A stretch of 64,000 nt of DNA from positions 1 through 64,000 of the forward strand of contig NZ_SDHW01000006.1 in assembly GCF_004118265.1 (NCBI RefSeq), in the 5' to 3' direction. Position 1 is the first letter of the stretch, and the number at the start of each line of letters is the position of its first letter. Shown here piece after piece: positions 35,183 to 44,396 of the stretch. The position numbers and the translations under genes are program-made. Source of the stretch: Lacibacter luteus (lineage in GTDB: Bacteria; Bacteroidota; Bacteroidia; Chitinophagales; Chitinophagaceae). Below the pieces are notes generated by a model that was given only the letters and a program-made list of their open reading frames with translations, was not told where the DNA came from and searched no databases.

Positions 35183-35471
35183 ATGATAATGATGTACTCC
35201 AGGCCAGTTTATAAATACCATCTGTACCTTTTACACAGGTAAACAAAAAGCTGGTGATAAACGGAACATTGAACTGTTCTGTTTCATTGTTAAGTAAAAT
35301 TGTTCCGCTGAGATAAATAGTGGAAGAAGATGTTTCCAACGCTTCGCTGTCGACGGGTACACGCTGTAAACCAAAGCCAAGATCGTAACGGCGGTAAGCC
35401 AGTTGTTCAACAAGGTTTTCTAACAGTTCCGGACTGTCGAGTGTAGCGGCAATGTGAATGTTGTTGTTCAT
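35181..35471 (-). CDS. Hypothetical small protein
   Basis: 96 residues, soluble, no signal peptide: MNNNIHIAATLDSPELLENLVEQ start, then RRYDLGFGLQRVPVD and a C-terminal FTCVKGTDGIYKLAWSTSLS. No family recognised. It stands alone between PBP1A and glmS and converges on the PBP1A terminator. Confidence 0.5.
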   Translation of the reverse strand: MNNNIHIAATLDSPELLENLVEQLAYRRYDLGFGLQRVPVDSEALETSSSTIYLSGTILLNNETEQFNVPFITSFLFTCVKGTDGIYKLAWSTSLS

Positions 35472-35663
35472 GATCCTTTCTTTTTAGCAGATCAACCAAA
35501 CGCCTCAATTGTTACCTTTCTTCACGTATATGATGCAGCAACCGCTTATTCGATTAATAAAGAAATGTGAAAGCTGTAAAAAGCTGCTTTATCCTTTAGG
35601 AAATTTATCCCCCTTCCATATTGATATTTTTGCATCTTTGCATTAAACAAACTACTGATTATC

Positions 35664-37499
35664 ATGTGTGGAATCGTTGGCTATATAGGGTCAAAGGAAG
35701 CCTATCCTATTGTATTAAAAGGATTGAAACGACTGGAATACCGGGGCTACGACAGTGCCGGTGTGGCCTTGCTGAACCAAGGTTTAAAGGTTTATAAAAA
35801 GAAAGGCAAGGTTGCGCAACTCGAAGAAGAAGCAATTGGAAAAAATTTACAATCCCACATCGGTATTGGCCATACTCGTTGGGCTACACATGGCGAACCC
35901 AGCGACCGTAATGCGCACCCTCATCAATCGAAAAGTGGTAAACTGGCAATGATCCACAACGGCATCATTGAAAACTATGTATCCATTAAAAATGAATTGC
36001 TGAAAAAAGGTTACAGCTTTAAAAGCGATACCGATACAGAAGTACTCCTCAATTTTATTGAAGACATCAAAACAAATAACGAATGCTCGCTCGAAGAAGC
36101 AGTGCGTATTGCATTACGCCGTGTTGTTGGGGCTTATGTTATTCTGCTGATTGATGAAGACAATCCAGATACCATTATTGCAGCACGTAAAGGCAGTCCG
36201 TTGGTGATTGGTATTGGTAAGAACGAACATTTTCTTGCCAGCGATGCTTCACCAATTATTGAATACACAAAAGAAGTAGTGTATGTAAACGATTACGAAC
36301 TGGCCATTGTAAAAGCCGATGAACTGATCCTTAAAAATCTCGGTAATGAAAAGATCACCCCGTACATTCAAAAGCTCGATCTGGAGCTTGCGGCTATTGA
36401 GAAAGGCGGTTACGATCATTTTATGATCAAAGAGATCAACGAGCAACCACATACCATTGAAGATTGTTTGCGTGGTCGTTTAGATGCACAAAACGGTCGT
36501 ATTACAATGGCCGGTGTGGAGAATAATATTGAACAGCTGAAAAATGCACAACGCATAGTAATGATCGCCTGTGGTACCAGCTGGCATGCAGGATTAGTTG
36601 CTGAATACATTTTTGAAGAGCTCTGCCGTATTCCTGTTGAAGTGGAGTATGCATCGGAGTTCCGTTACCGTAATCCTGTTATCAACAAAGGCGATGTAAT
36701 TGTTGCTATTTCGCAAAGTGGCGAAACAGCCGATACCATTGTTGCCATTGATAAAGCAAAAGAACAAGGTGCATTTATTTTTGGTGTAGTGAATGTAGTG
36801 GGTAGTTCCATTGCACGTTTATCACATGCAGGTGCATACACACATGCGGGACCTGAAATTGGTGTAGCCAGTACAAAAGCATTCACGGCACAGTTGGCAG
36901 TATTAACAATGGTGGCCTTAAAGATCGCTATTGAAAAAGGCACCATTACACACGACCGTTACATGCATTTGTTAAACGAACTGCATGCAGTACCGGAAAA
37001 AGTAAAAACCTTACTTGAAAAAGCAGAAGATGTAAAAGCAATTGGCTTGAAGTATAAAGATGCAAGCGACTTCTTATACCTTGGCCGTGGTTATAATTTC
37101 CCTGTAGCATTGGAAGGAGCACTGAAGCTGAAAGAGATCTCCTACATCCATGCAGAAGGTTATCCTGCTGCAGAAATGAAGCATGGACCAATTGCATTGG
37201 TTGATGAAAAACTACCTGTTGTCTTTGTTGCAACAAAAGATGCGTACTACGAAAAAGTAGTGAGCAATATCCAGGAAATTAAAGCACGCAAGGGACAGGT
37301 AATTGCAGTGGTTACAGACAATGATGAAGTGATTCCAACCATGAGTAACGATATTATGTTTGTACCCGAAGCCGATGAAATTGTGGCACCAATGCTGAGT
37401 GTAATTCCGTTACAACTGCTCTCCTACTATATTGGTGTAGCCAAAGGTTTTGATGTTGACAAACCGAGAAATCTTGCAAAGAGTGTAACGGTGGAATAG
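35664..37499 (+). CDS. glmS: Glutamine-fructose-6-phosphate aminotransferase (isomerizing)
   Basis: 611 residues. N-terminal glutaminase with nucleophile Cys2 (MCGIVGYIGS) and HTRWATHG, followed by two SIS sugar-isomerase domains (ACGTSWHAG, SQSGETADT, and the C-terminal KSVTVE). It makes glucosamine 6-phosphate for UDP-GlcNAc. TATTTTTG at 35625-35632 is a probable -7 element. The next gene, DUF4954, is on the same strand after 136 bp. Confidence 0.97.
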   Translation: MCGIVGYIGSKEAYPIVLKGLKRLEYRGYDSAGVALLNQGLKVYKKKGKVAQLEEEAIGKNLQSHIGIGHTRWATHGEPSDRNAHPHQSKSGKLAMIHNGIIENYVSIKNELLKKGYSFKSDTDTEVLLNFIEDIKTNNECSLEEAVRIALRRVVGAYVILLIDEDNPDTIIAARKGSPLVIGIGKNEHFLASDASPIIEYTKEVVYVNDYELAIVKADELILKNLGNEKITPYIQKLDLELAAIEKGGYDHFMIKEINEQPHTIEDCLRGRLDAQNGRITMAGVENNIEQLKNAQRIVMIACGTSWHAGLVAEYIFEELCRIPVEVEYASEFRYRNPVINKGDVIVAISQSGETADTIVAIDKAKEQGAFIFGVVNVVGSSIARLSHAGAYTHAGPEIGVASTKAFTAQLAVLTMVALKIAIEKGTITHDRYMHLLNELHAVPEKVKTLLEKAEDVKAIGLKYKDASDFLYLGRGYNFPVALEGALKLKEISYIHAEGYPAAEMKHGPIALVDEKLPVVFVATKDAYYEKVVSNIQEIKARKGQVIAVVTDNDEVIPTMSNDIMFVPEADEIVAPMLSVIPLQLLSYYIGVAKGFDVDKPRNLAKSVTVE

Positions 37500-37635
37500 T
37501 TTAATGAAGTTTATGGTTTGTAGTTTTTTGTTTATAGTTATGTAACTACTCTGCATAACATGAACAAACTGCATTTATTCAGATTAATTGAACCTAAATA
37601 ACCATAAACTACAAACCACAAACTAAAAACTGGAA

Positions 37636-39768
37636 ATGAATCCCATCAATAAACAACCTATCTCCGGCATTGGTTACGATTTTATTCCGAAGCAGTTTCT
37701 GCCAAAGGGAAAAGATGAGTACTACCTGCGCAATAAACAAAACCGCAGCGGTATTAACTACCGTAAACTCTCAGCACTTGAAATTGAAGTGCTGGTGCGT
37801 AACCGTAATACTTCCGACAACTGGAATAATATACTGGTATCAGATGCATTCAATCCGGAGTTGGTAAAGAACTGTAAGTTTTTTGGCTTGGTGCGTATTG
37901 GTAAACTGGAGCCTTACTATCTCGAGTTTCATTCGGTGAAGTTGCAGGTGGGTTTATATAACAGCACCATCATCAGTTGCGATTTTGGCGACAATGTTGT
38001 CATCGACAATGTGCATTATCTCTCCCATTACATCATTGGCAACGAAGTGATCATTACCAATGTGCATGAAATGGGCACTACCAACTATGCCAAGTTTGGT
38101 AATGGTATTTTAAAGCAGGGCGAAGAAGAAAAGATCCGCATCTGGCTGGAAGTGTGCAATGAAAATGCAGGTCGAAAAATCATTCCCTTCAATGGGATGT
38201 TGCCCGGCGATGCCTGGCTGTGGAGCCGCAACAGGGATAATGAGCAACTGCAAGAGAAGTTGAAAGAATTCACCGAAAATAAGTTTGATAAGCTGCGTGG
38301 CTACTATGGTAAAGTGGGTGATCGTACAGTGATTAAAAGCTGCGATATCATCAAGGATGTATGGATAGGTAGTGATGCTTATTTGAAAGGCGCCAACAAA
38401 CTGAAAAACCTTACCATCAATTCATCGCCACAAGCAAGCTCACAGATTGGTGAAGGTTGCGAACTGGTGAACGGAATTATTGGCGAAGGTTGCCGTATTT
38501 TCTATGGTGTAAAAGCCGTACGTTTTTACATGGCATCGCATTCGCAGTTGAAATATGGTGCACGGCTCATCAACTCTTATCTCGGCAACAATGCAACCAT
38601 CTCCTGCTGCGAAGTTTTGAACTCACTCATCTTTCCGGCGCATGAACAACATCATAACAACTCGTTCTTGTGTGCAGCAACCGTAATGGGACAAAGCAAT
38701 ATTGCTGCAGGTGCAACGCTGGGCAGTAATCACAACAGTCGCAGTGCCGATGGTGAAATGATTGCCGGCCGTGGTTTCTGGCCGGGCTTGTGTGTAAGCA
38801 TTAAACACAACTCACGCTTTGCTTCTTATACCTTATTAGCAAAAGGTGATTATCCTGCAGAACTGAATATTCCTTTTCCGTTTTCATTGGTGAGTAACGA
38901 CACAGCCAACGATCAATTGGTTGTAATGCCCGGCTATTGGTTTATGTACAACATGTATGCACTTGCACGCAACGCATGGAAATATATTGACCGTGATAAA
39001 CGCACCGACAAAACACAACATCTCGAATACGATTTTTTTGCACCCGACAGCATGAACGAAGTAATGCATGCGTTGCAACTGATGGAACAATATGCAGGCA
39101 AGAAAGCATTGACAGAGAATATTGATACGGTAGAAATTCCTGCAGGCATTTTTGAAAACAGCAAACGAAAAATTGTAGTGCTGAAGACTTCAAAAAGTTA
39201 TCATGCATTTAAAGAGCTGATCATTTACTACGCAGTTGAACAACTGTTACAGTTTGCAGCAACAGTAAACTATAAAACAGCCGATGAGTTGTTTTCACAA
39301 TTGCCCAAGAAACAAAAACGCAGCGAATGGGTGAATGTGGGCGGACAGTTAATTCCTGTAGCAGAATTGAATCAGCTGAAACAGAAAATTGTTGCAGGCA
39401 AAATAAAAAGCTGGGATGCGGTACATGCATTTTATGCAGCACAGGCAAAACAATATCCACAACAAAAATTACAGCATGCATTAAGCTGTTTGTTTGAATT
39501 AACCGGCACAACAAAACTCACAAAAGAAACATACAGCAGTTATCTGCAAAGTTATCTTGCTACCAAAATATGGATGGTGGAAGGCATTGCCTCATCAAGA
39601 GAAAAAGATTACAGCAGCCTCTTCCGCAAAATGATGTACGAAACAGAAGCCGAACTGGAAGCTGTTACGGGTAAGCTGAAAGAAAACAGTTTTATACTTC
39701 AACAGCAGGAAGAGTTGAAAAAAACAAAAGCTGTTGTTCAAAAAATGATTAAACTGAGCAGACTGTAA
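37636..39768 (+). CDS. DUF4954 family protein
   Basis: 710 residues. The N-terminal half has many short turns of a left-handed beta-helix (hexapeptide-like: NSTIISCDFGDNVVIDNVHYLSHYIIGNEVIITNV, shown as about residues 115-150; later GEGCELVNGIIGEGCRIFYGVKAV), as in acyl- and nucleotidyl-transferases of sugar metabolism. The C-terminal part is helical. DUF4954 is largely confined to Bacteroidota and spirochaetes (recall), reaction unknown. Its place after glmS fits a link to amino-sugar metabolism. Confidence 0.8.
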   Translation: MNPINKQPISGIGYDFIPKQFLPKGKDEYYLRNKQNRSGINYRKLSALEIEVLVRNRNTSDNWNNILVSDAFNPELVKNCKFFGLVRIGKLEPYYLEFHSVKLQVGLYNSTIISCDFGDNVVIDNVHYLSHYIIGNEVIITNVHEMGTTNYAKFGNGILKQGEEEKIRIWLEVCNENAGRKIIPFNGMLPGDAWLWSRNRDNEQLQEKLKEFTENKFDKLRGYYGKVGDRTVIKSCDIIKDVWIGSDAYLKGANKLKNLTINSSPQASSQIGEGCELVNGIIGEGCRIFYGVKAVRFYMASHSQLKYGARLINSYLGNNATISCCEVLNSLIFPAHEQHHNNSFLCAATVMGQSNIAAGATLGSNHNSRSADGEMIAGRGFWPGLCVSIKHNSRFASYTLLAKGDYPAELNIPFPFSLVSNDTANDQLVVMPGYWFMYNMYALARNAWKYIDRDKRTDKTQHLEYDFFAPDSMNEVMHALQLMEQYAGKKALTENIDTVEIPAGIFENSKRKIVVLKTSKSYHAFKELIIYYAVEQLLQFAATVNYKTADELFSQLPKKQKRSEWVNVGGQLIPVAELNQLKQKIVAGKIKSWDAVHAFYAAQAKQYPQQKLQHALSCLFELTGTTKLTKETYSSYLQSYLATKIWMVEGIASSREKDYSSLFRKMMYETEAELEAVTGKLKENSFILQQQEELKKTKAVVQKMIKLSRL

Positions 39769-39789
39769 ATTTTACAATTTTTGTAACAC

Positions 39790-40266
39790 ATGATTTCTAC
39801 TAATACGATAATTTACTGTGACTTTAAAACATTACGACATTCATACCTAGAAGTAAAGACTTTTTTAGAAAATGAAATTGGGGTTAAAGTACCCTCACTA
39901 AAAACAAAAATAGATAGAGACTTAGGTTGTGCAGGAGATGATAATTATGAATTACTTGAAAAATTTATCATTACATATAATCTTAATTCATCTGGTTTTG
40001 ACTACTCCAAACACTTCCTTTCTGAAGGCGAATTGTTTGGATCTACATCTGCATTGATAACACTCGTCTCAATTCCGATTTCACTTTTGCTTTGGGCAAT
40101 AAAAATCTTAACCTTCGGCAAAATAAATCTGGATAAACTTCAACTATTTTCTGAGTCAGAAAGACAACCCATGGATATGACTTTTGGTGATTTGCTGACT
40201 TGGTATTTAGTTGGCAAGTATTGTCTGAGAGAAGATACTACATTTATCATTAAAGATGATCGCTAA
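39790..40266 (+). CDS. DUF1493 (acyl-carrier-protein-like) protein
   Basis: 158 residues. Pattern KIDRDLGCAGDDNYELLEKFIITYNLNSSGFDYSKHF, then TFGDLLTWYLVGKY, matches DUF1493, a family of carrier-protein-like folds with D-L-G-x-x-G-D-D in place of DSL. There is one hydrophobic segment in the middle (about 85-108), which is unusual for a soluble carrier. The DNA is visibly more A/T-rich than its neighbours, hinting at acquisition. It lies 21 bp after DUF4954 and 8 bp before the next gene. Confidence 0.65.
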   Translation: MISTNTIIYCDFKTLRHSYLEVKTFLENEIGVKVPSLKTKIDRDLGCAGDDNYELLEKFIITYNLNSSGFDYSKHFLSEGELFGSTSALITLVSIPISLLLWAIKILTFGKINLDKLQLFSESERQPMDMTFGDLLTWYLVGKYCLREDTTFIIKDDR

Positions 40267-40274
40267 ATTAACTC

Positions 40275-40670
40275 ATGAACCGCCTCGTTGATGAATACAT
40301 CGAAAGCCTGCCCGATGAAAAAAGAGCAATTGCAGAACAGCTTCGTGAAATGATTCTCACATTGATTCCGCATGTGCAGGAAAAACTCAGCTTTAAAATC
40401 CCCTTCTATCATTATCATGGCATGTTCTGTTACCTCAACGAAGTAAAGGACGGGATTGATCTTGGTTTATGCCGTGGTAAAGATCTGGTTGATGTATTAC
40501 CACAACTGGAACAAGGCAAACGGGTAATGGTAGCATCTGTCATCATCCGCAGCAAAAAAGAAATTCAAACCAAACAAATTGAAGAAGTACTACTTACTGC
40601 AGCTAACTGGCAGGAAGAAGCAAAGCGGTTGAAGATTTCGATGATTAATGCAAAGAAAAAAAAAGTATAA
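40275..40670 (+). CDS. DUF1801 domain protein
   Basis: 131 residues, soluble. MNRLVDEYIESLPDEKRAIAEQLREMI, then EKLSFKIPFYHYHGMFCYLNEVKDGIDLGLCRGKDL and a basic C-terminus. This is the YdhG/DUF1801 (CyaY-like fold) pattern. Related proteins bind small ligands or iron; function unknown. Probably co-transcribed with the DUF1493 gene. Confidence 0.75.
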   Translation: MNRLVDEYIESLPDEKRAIAEQLREMILTLIPHVQEKLSFKIPFYHYHGMFCYLNEVKDGIDLGLCRGKDLVDVLPQLEQGKRVMVASVIIRSKKEIQTKQIEEVLLTAANWQEEAKRLKISMINAKKKKV

Positions 40671-40676
40671 CAGAAC

Positions 40677-40751
40677 TGTCATCCTGATGTACGAAGAATC
40701 TATCGGCATTTGTACGAAAGATGTACAGATCCCTCATTCTTCGGGATGACA
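40677..40751. repeat. REP-like extragenic palindromic element
   Basis: Outer arms TGTCATCC (40677-40684) and GGATGACA (40744-40751) are exact complements; inner arms ACGAAGAAT (40691-40699) and ATTCTTCG (40736-40743) also pair. Such CATCCTGA...GAAGAATC sequences are widespread intergenic repeats in this phylum (recall). Only this copy was seen in the window. Confidence 0.6.
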
Positions 40752-40765
40752 GGAACATCAACAAA

Positions 40766-40791
40766 AAAGCCGCTTCGTACGAAGCGGCTTT
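40766..40791. terminator. Bidirectional terminator between the DUF1801 gene and gltA
   Basis: A 26-bp perfect palindrome (13 bp per arm, centre GTAC at 40778-40781), flanked by A-run and TTACTTATTTT. Confidence 0.88.
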
Positions 40792-40811
40792 ACTTATTTT
40801 ATCAAGTGAAA

Positions 40812-42131
40812 TTAATCGCCCCAGATATTATCCTTTCCGTCGAGCCACTGTTTCACCAATTTAGTTGTTACTGATTTTGGACGCTCTAACGGGAAGCCCA
40901 ATGCTCTGTCCCAGATCAAGCTCGCCATTACACCTAATGCACGGCTTACAGCAAATAAGACCGTGTAATATTCATATTCCACCATACCGTAGTGAACCAG
41001 TAATGCACCACTGTGCGAATCAACATTCGGCCACGGATTTTTTACTTTACCGAGTGATTGCAAGATCGGTGGCACCACTTCATAAATATTCCAAACGGTG
41101 TTCACCAGTTTATCATCGGGCATATGCTTTTTACCAAACTCCATTTGTGCGGTAAAGCGTGGATCGGTTTTGCGTAATACCGCATGACCATAACCCGGCA
41201 CCACTTTACCTTCTTCCAATGTTTTCTTTACGTAGTCTGCGATCTGTACTTTGTCAGGCGCATCGGTACCCAAAGCTTCCTGCATTTCGAAGATCCACTT
41301 AATTACTTCCTGGTTAGCTAAACCGTGTAACGGACCAGCCAAACCATTCATGCCTGCGGCATACGCTAAATAAGGATCGCTCAATGCAGAACCAACAAGG
41401 TGTGTTGTATGTGCCGATACATTACCACCTTCATGATCGGCATGAATGGTCATGTACAAACGCATCAGTTCCATAAAACCTTTGTCTTCGTAACCGAGCA
41501 TATGTGCAAGGTTACCCGACCAGTCGAGCAAACCATTCGGATGAATATGTTCGTTGTTTTTATATTTTCTGCGGTAGATGTATGCAGCAACACGTGGCAA
41601 ACGTGCAATCAACGTCATTGCATCATCATAAACCGGATCCCAGTAATCTTTTTTATTAATGCCTTCGCCGTATTGTTTAGCAAATGTGCTTTCGGTTTGT
41701 AAGGCCATTACACCCACCACAAACATCGTCATCGGGTGTGTATGCAAGGGCAATGCATCGATAGCATCAAACACATGATTCGGTACATGGCTGCGACGCA
41801 TCCAGTTGTCGGTAACCGATTCTGCCATTTCAGCATCGGGTAAATCGCCGGTAAGCATCAGGTAAAACAAACCTTCGGGTAAAGGCTGCTCGCCACCATC
41901 AGGGAACTTGGGAAGCTTTTGTTGTAATTCAGGAATTGAGTAACCACGAAAACGAATACCCTCCTGCGAATCGAGCAAAGATGTTTCGGTAACCAAACCG
42001 GTAATACCACGCATACCCTGATAGATTTGTGAAAGTGTTACTTCGCCAGCTACTTTGTTTCCGTGTTCCTTCAGTATATTCTTTATTTCGGCACTCGCCG
42101 CATCCGCCTTCTCTTTAAACCGTTCTTTCAT
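40812..42131 (-). CDS. gltA: Citrate synthase
   Basis: 439 residues. It joins acetyl-CoA and oxaloacetate to citrate, the entry to the TCA cycle. Seen: HADHEGGNVSAHTTHLVGS and MNGLAGPLHGLANQE (catalytic His region), GYGHAVLRKTDPR, and DSHSGALLVHYG with the catalytic Asp. The sequence resembles the eukaryotic/mitochondrial-like citrate synthase type found in Bacteroidota, not the allosteric E. coli type. ATG 42131 (MKERFKEKAD) is used; in-frame upstream starts at 42164 and 42203 are less family-like. The promoter lies about 190 bp upstream. Confidence 0.93.
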   Translation of the reverse strand: MKERFKEKADAASAEIKNILKEHGNKVAGEVTLSQIYQGMRGITGLVTETSLLDSQEGIRFRGYSIPELQQKLPKFPDGGEQPLPEGLFYLMLTGDLPDAEMAESVTDNWMRRSHVPNHVFDAIDALPLHTHPMTMFVVGVMALQTESTFAKQYGEGINKKDYWDPVYDDAMTLIARLPRVAAYIYRRKYKNNEHIHPNGLLDWSGNLAHMLGYEDKGFMELMRLYMTIHADHEGGNVSAHTTHLVGSALSDPYLAYAAGMNGLAGPLHGLANQEVIKWIFEMQEALGTDAPDKVQIADYVKKTLEEGKVVPGYGHAVLRKTDPRFTAQMEFGKKHMPDDKLVNTVWNIYEVVPPILQSLGKVKNPWPNVDSHSGALLVHYGMVEYEYYTVLFAVSRALGVMASLIWDRALGFPLERPKSVTTKLVKQWLDGKDNIWGD

Positions 42132-42319
42132 GTGTGTATTCGTTGTGGTTTTAATGGAACACATGTATAACCAAACCTTCTGCAATGCCCGGCTAAGAAC
42201 CAATCGATCCGGGTTGCTGCAAAATGAACTCCAGAATGGTTATTTCATATCCCTGTTTACTGTTTAAGTTTGTTTATATTGAAATAATCGTTTGTAAGCG
42301 TATTTACTTGCGAATCCGT

Positions 42320-42350
42320 CAAAGTTAACCAATAAGCAGTTTCATAGCAA
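42320..42350 (-). promoter_or_regulatory. Promoter of gltA
   Basis: On the minus strand TTG (plus 42348-42350), 20-bp spacer and TAACTTTG (plus 42320-42327). It predicts a leader of about 180 nt before the ATG at 42131. No riboswitch class recognised in the leader. Confidence 0.55.
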
Positions 42351-42386
42351 TTTACAGCAGCGAAAAAACTTGCGTTGAAACGAACG

Positions 42387-43478
42387 CTATTTAGGTGCCC
42401 GTTTGTAGAGGCGCCAGGCGATAACCGCAAAAATAACGTTCGGTATCCAGGCCGCTATCATTGGGGGAAGGTTGCCTTTTGTAGAAAACACCATTGAGAA
42501 TTTATCGACAACAATGAATGTTACACCAATAATAAATGCCAGTGCCAGGTGAAAGCCACTGCCGCCTCTTATTTTACGACAGGCGAGAATAGCGGCAATC
42601 ATCGTCATTACAATTACGGAAACAGCACTTGCATCCCTGCGATAGCGCTCAAACTTAATTGCATTTACACCTTCCGATCCACGAATCTGTTCCTGTTTAA
42701 TAAAGCGGGTTAATGCAGGTGTTTTCAGTTTATCTTTCTTAAAATCATCTTCCGAAATATCGCTGGGCAAATAACCCATTTTAAGATAGTAGTTGGCTAA
42801 TGTTTTAATTTCTTCATCAAGCCCGTTGATCTTTCGTTCAACTGCATTCTCCAGCTTCCATTGTTTCTTGGCCGTATCCCACAAAATGGATTCGGAACGG
42901 AGATTGTAAAACACCTGATTGTTTTTTACCTTCTCAAGAAAAAAGCCATTGCCGATCTTGGTAGTGGTATCGTAATTACGCATGCCGGCATACGTGTATG
43001 TATCAACCCGGAAATGAATATTGTTGAGATACTGCCGCTGCTGTTTGGCAATATTGCCCATATCAACATACTTGTTTTCGAAATTGGTACGGATGATGTT
43101 GGCAACAGGAATAAGATAGTGATTGGCAAGCCCCAGCATTAATGCAAGAAAAATACCGCCTACCCAATAAGGACGGAGAATGCGGTTCAGACTCATACCT
43201 ACACTGAGCATGGCAACTATTTCGCTGCGTAATGCAAGCTTCGAAGTAAAGAACACCACCGCTATCAATACAAATACAGGGAACAGTAAAGCGATGATGT
43301 GCGGTAAAAAACCATAGTAATACTTGGTAACAATTTCGCTGAAGGTTAATCCGCTCCGCACAAAATCTTCGCTCTTTTCGCTTGCATCAATAGCCAGGGT
43401 AATCATCGAGAAGATGAGGAGCAGGAAAAAGAACGTCTTTAAAAACGACTTTAATATGTACCAGTCGAGAATTTTCAT
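42387..43478 (-). CDS. LptF/LptG family lipopolysaccharide-export permease
   Basis: 363 residues. Six hydrophobic helices in two groups (about 10-30, 50-75, 95-120, then 285-300, 310-330, 335-355) with a periplasmic beta-jellyroll between, as in LptF/G. MKILDWYILKSFLKTFFFLLLIF is the typical start. It works with LptB and LptC to pull LPS from the inner membrane. ATG 43478 is chosen four codons inside the longest frame. Confidence 0.88.
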   Translation of the reverse strand: MKILDWYILKSFLKTFFFLLLIFSMITLAIDASEKSEDFVRSGLTFSEIVTKYYYGFLPHIIALLFPVFVLIAVVFFTSKLALRSEIVAMLSVGMSLNRILRPYWVGGIFLALMLGLANHYLIPVANIIRTNFENKYVDMGNIAKQQRQYLNNIHFRVDTYTYAGMRNYDTTTKIGNGFFLEKVKNNQVFYNLRSESILWDTAKKQWKLENAVERKINGLDEEIKTLANYYLKMGYLPSDISEDDFKKDKLKTPALTRFIKQEQIRGSEGVNAIKFERYRRDASAVSVIVMTMIAAILACRKIRGGSGFHLALAFIIGVTFIVVDKFSMVFSTKGNLPPMIAAWIPNVIFAVIAWRLYKRAPK

Positions 43479-43524
43479 TGATGGCTGCAAAGTAAGGGCA
43501 GATTTTGGAAAAGAAGTGTTAGAA

Positions 43525-43558
43525 ATAAAAACCGGTCGCTTTCTGCAAAACGACCGGT
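43525..43558 (-). terminator. Terminator of the glycerophosphodiesterase gene
   Basis: 8-bp stem ACCGGTCG/CGACCGGT (43531-43538 with 43551-43558), 12-nt loop, followed on the minus strand by TTTTTATTT. Confidence 0.8.
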
Positions 43559-43581
43559 AAAATTATACGCACAACAGTTGC

Positions 43582-44373
43582 TTATTTCTTCAGCAGCCGA
43601 AACAACAACTCCGGCTCATTGGTTGTAATATAGTCGAAGCCTTCTTTCAGCAACCAGCTTATCGTGGTACTGTCGTTCACCGTCCATGCATTTAATGCAA
43701 TACCGTTTTGCTTTGCTTCGCTGATCCATTGCGGGTTCTTTTGAAAAAAAGAGTAATGATAATCGATGCCATCGATCTTATCGGCCTTTACCTGCGCAGG
43801 CGATTTATTGCCTTCGAGGTATTGCAGAATGGCTGTTGCATCCAGCTCACGGATCTTGAGCAGAATATCGTAATCGAAACTGATGTACACGGCCATCGGT
43901 TCAGCATGCAGGCGTTTTACCAGCTGCACAACTTTTTCGGCAATGCGTTTGCCTCTTTCTTTACTGATGCCTGAAGGTTTTATTTCAAGGATCAAACGTG
44001 TAGTTGTATTGTTGGTTAATCCGGCCTCAAGGTATTGCTGCAATGTTGGCAAGGATTCGCCATTTGAAAGTTTAAACTGCATCAACGCTGCATATGTAAC
44101 TTTTTCAATTTCCAGTTTATTAAAATGCGGATCGTGGTTGATGATGAGTGAATCATCGGCCGTCATGCGAATATCAAATTCCGATCCGGTGCATTTTAAC
44201 CGGATAGCTTCCTTCAACGAAGCAATGGAATTTTCGGGCAGCAGGTTCAACTTAAATGCACCACGATGTGCCACCACAGGGTTGGCAGCAAAGTTTGTTT
44301 TTTTTGTTGATTGTTTTGTTGCTGTACAGGATAAGCAGAATAAAAGACAAAGACTGTAACTAAAGCGTTTCAC
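43582..44373 (-). CDS. Glycerophosphodiester phosphodiesterase, lipoprotein
   Basis: 263 residues; lipoprotein signal with LSC lipobox (Cys16). Family motifs: VAHRGAFKLNLLPENSIASLKEAI (catalytic HRG), EFDIRMTADDSLIINHDP (metal-binding E/D and H), and NAWTVND near the C-terminus. It splits glycerophosphodiesters to glycerol 3-phosphate and an alcohol, here in the periplasm. Start codon is GTG. It lies 23 bp after the esterase gene, so probably co-transcribed. Confidence 0.9.
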   Translation of the reverse strand: MKRFSYSLCLLFCLSCTATKQSTKKTNFAANPVVAHRGAFKLNLLPENSIASLKEAIRLKCTGSEFDIRMTADDSLIINHDPHFNKLEIEKVTYAALMQFKLSNGESLPTLQQYLEAGLTNNTTTRLILEIKPSGISKERGKRIAEKVVQLVKRLHAEPMAVYISFDYDILLKIRELDATAILQYLEGNKSPAQVKADKIDGIDYHYSFFQKNPQWISEAKQNGIALNAWTVNDSTTISWLLKEGFDYITTNEPELLFRLLKK

Positions 44374-44396
44374 TTGATCGTTTCTTTATTGAATGA

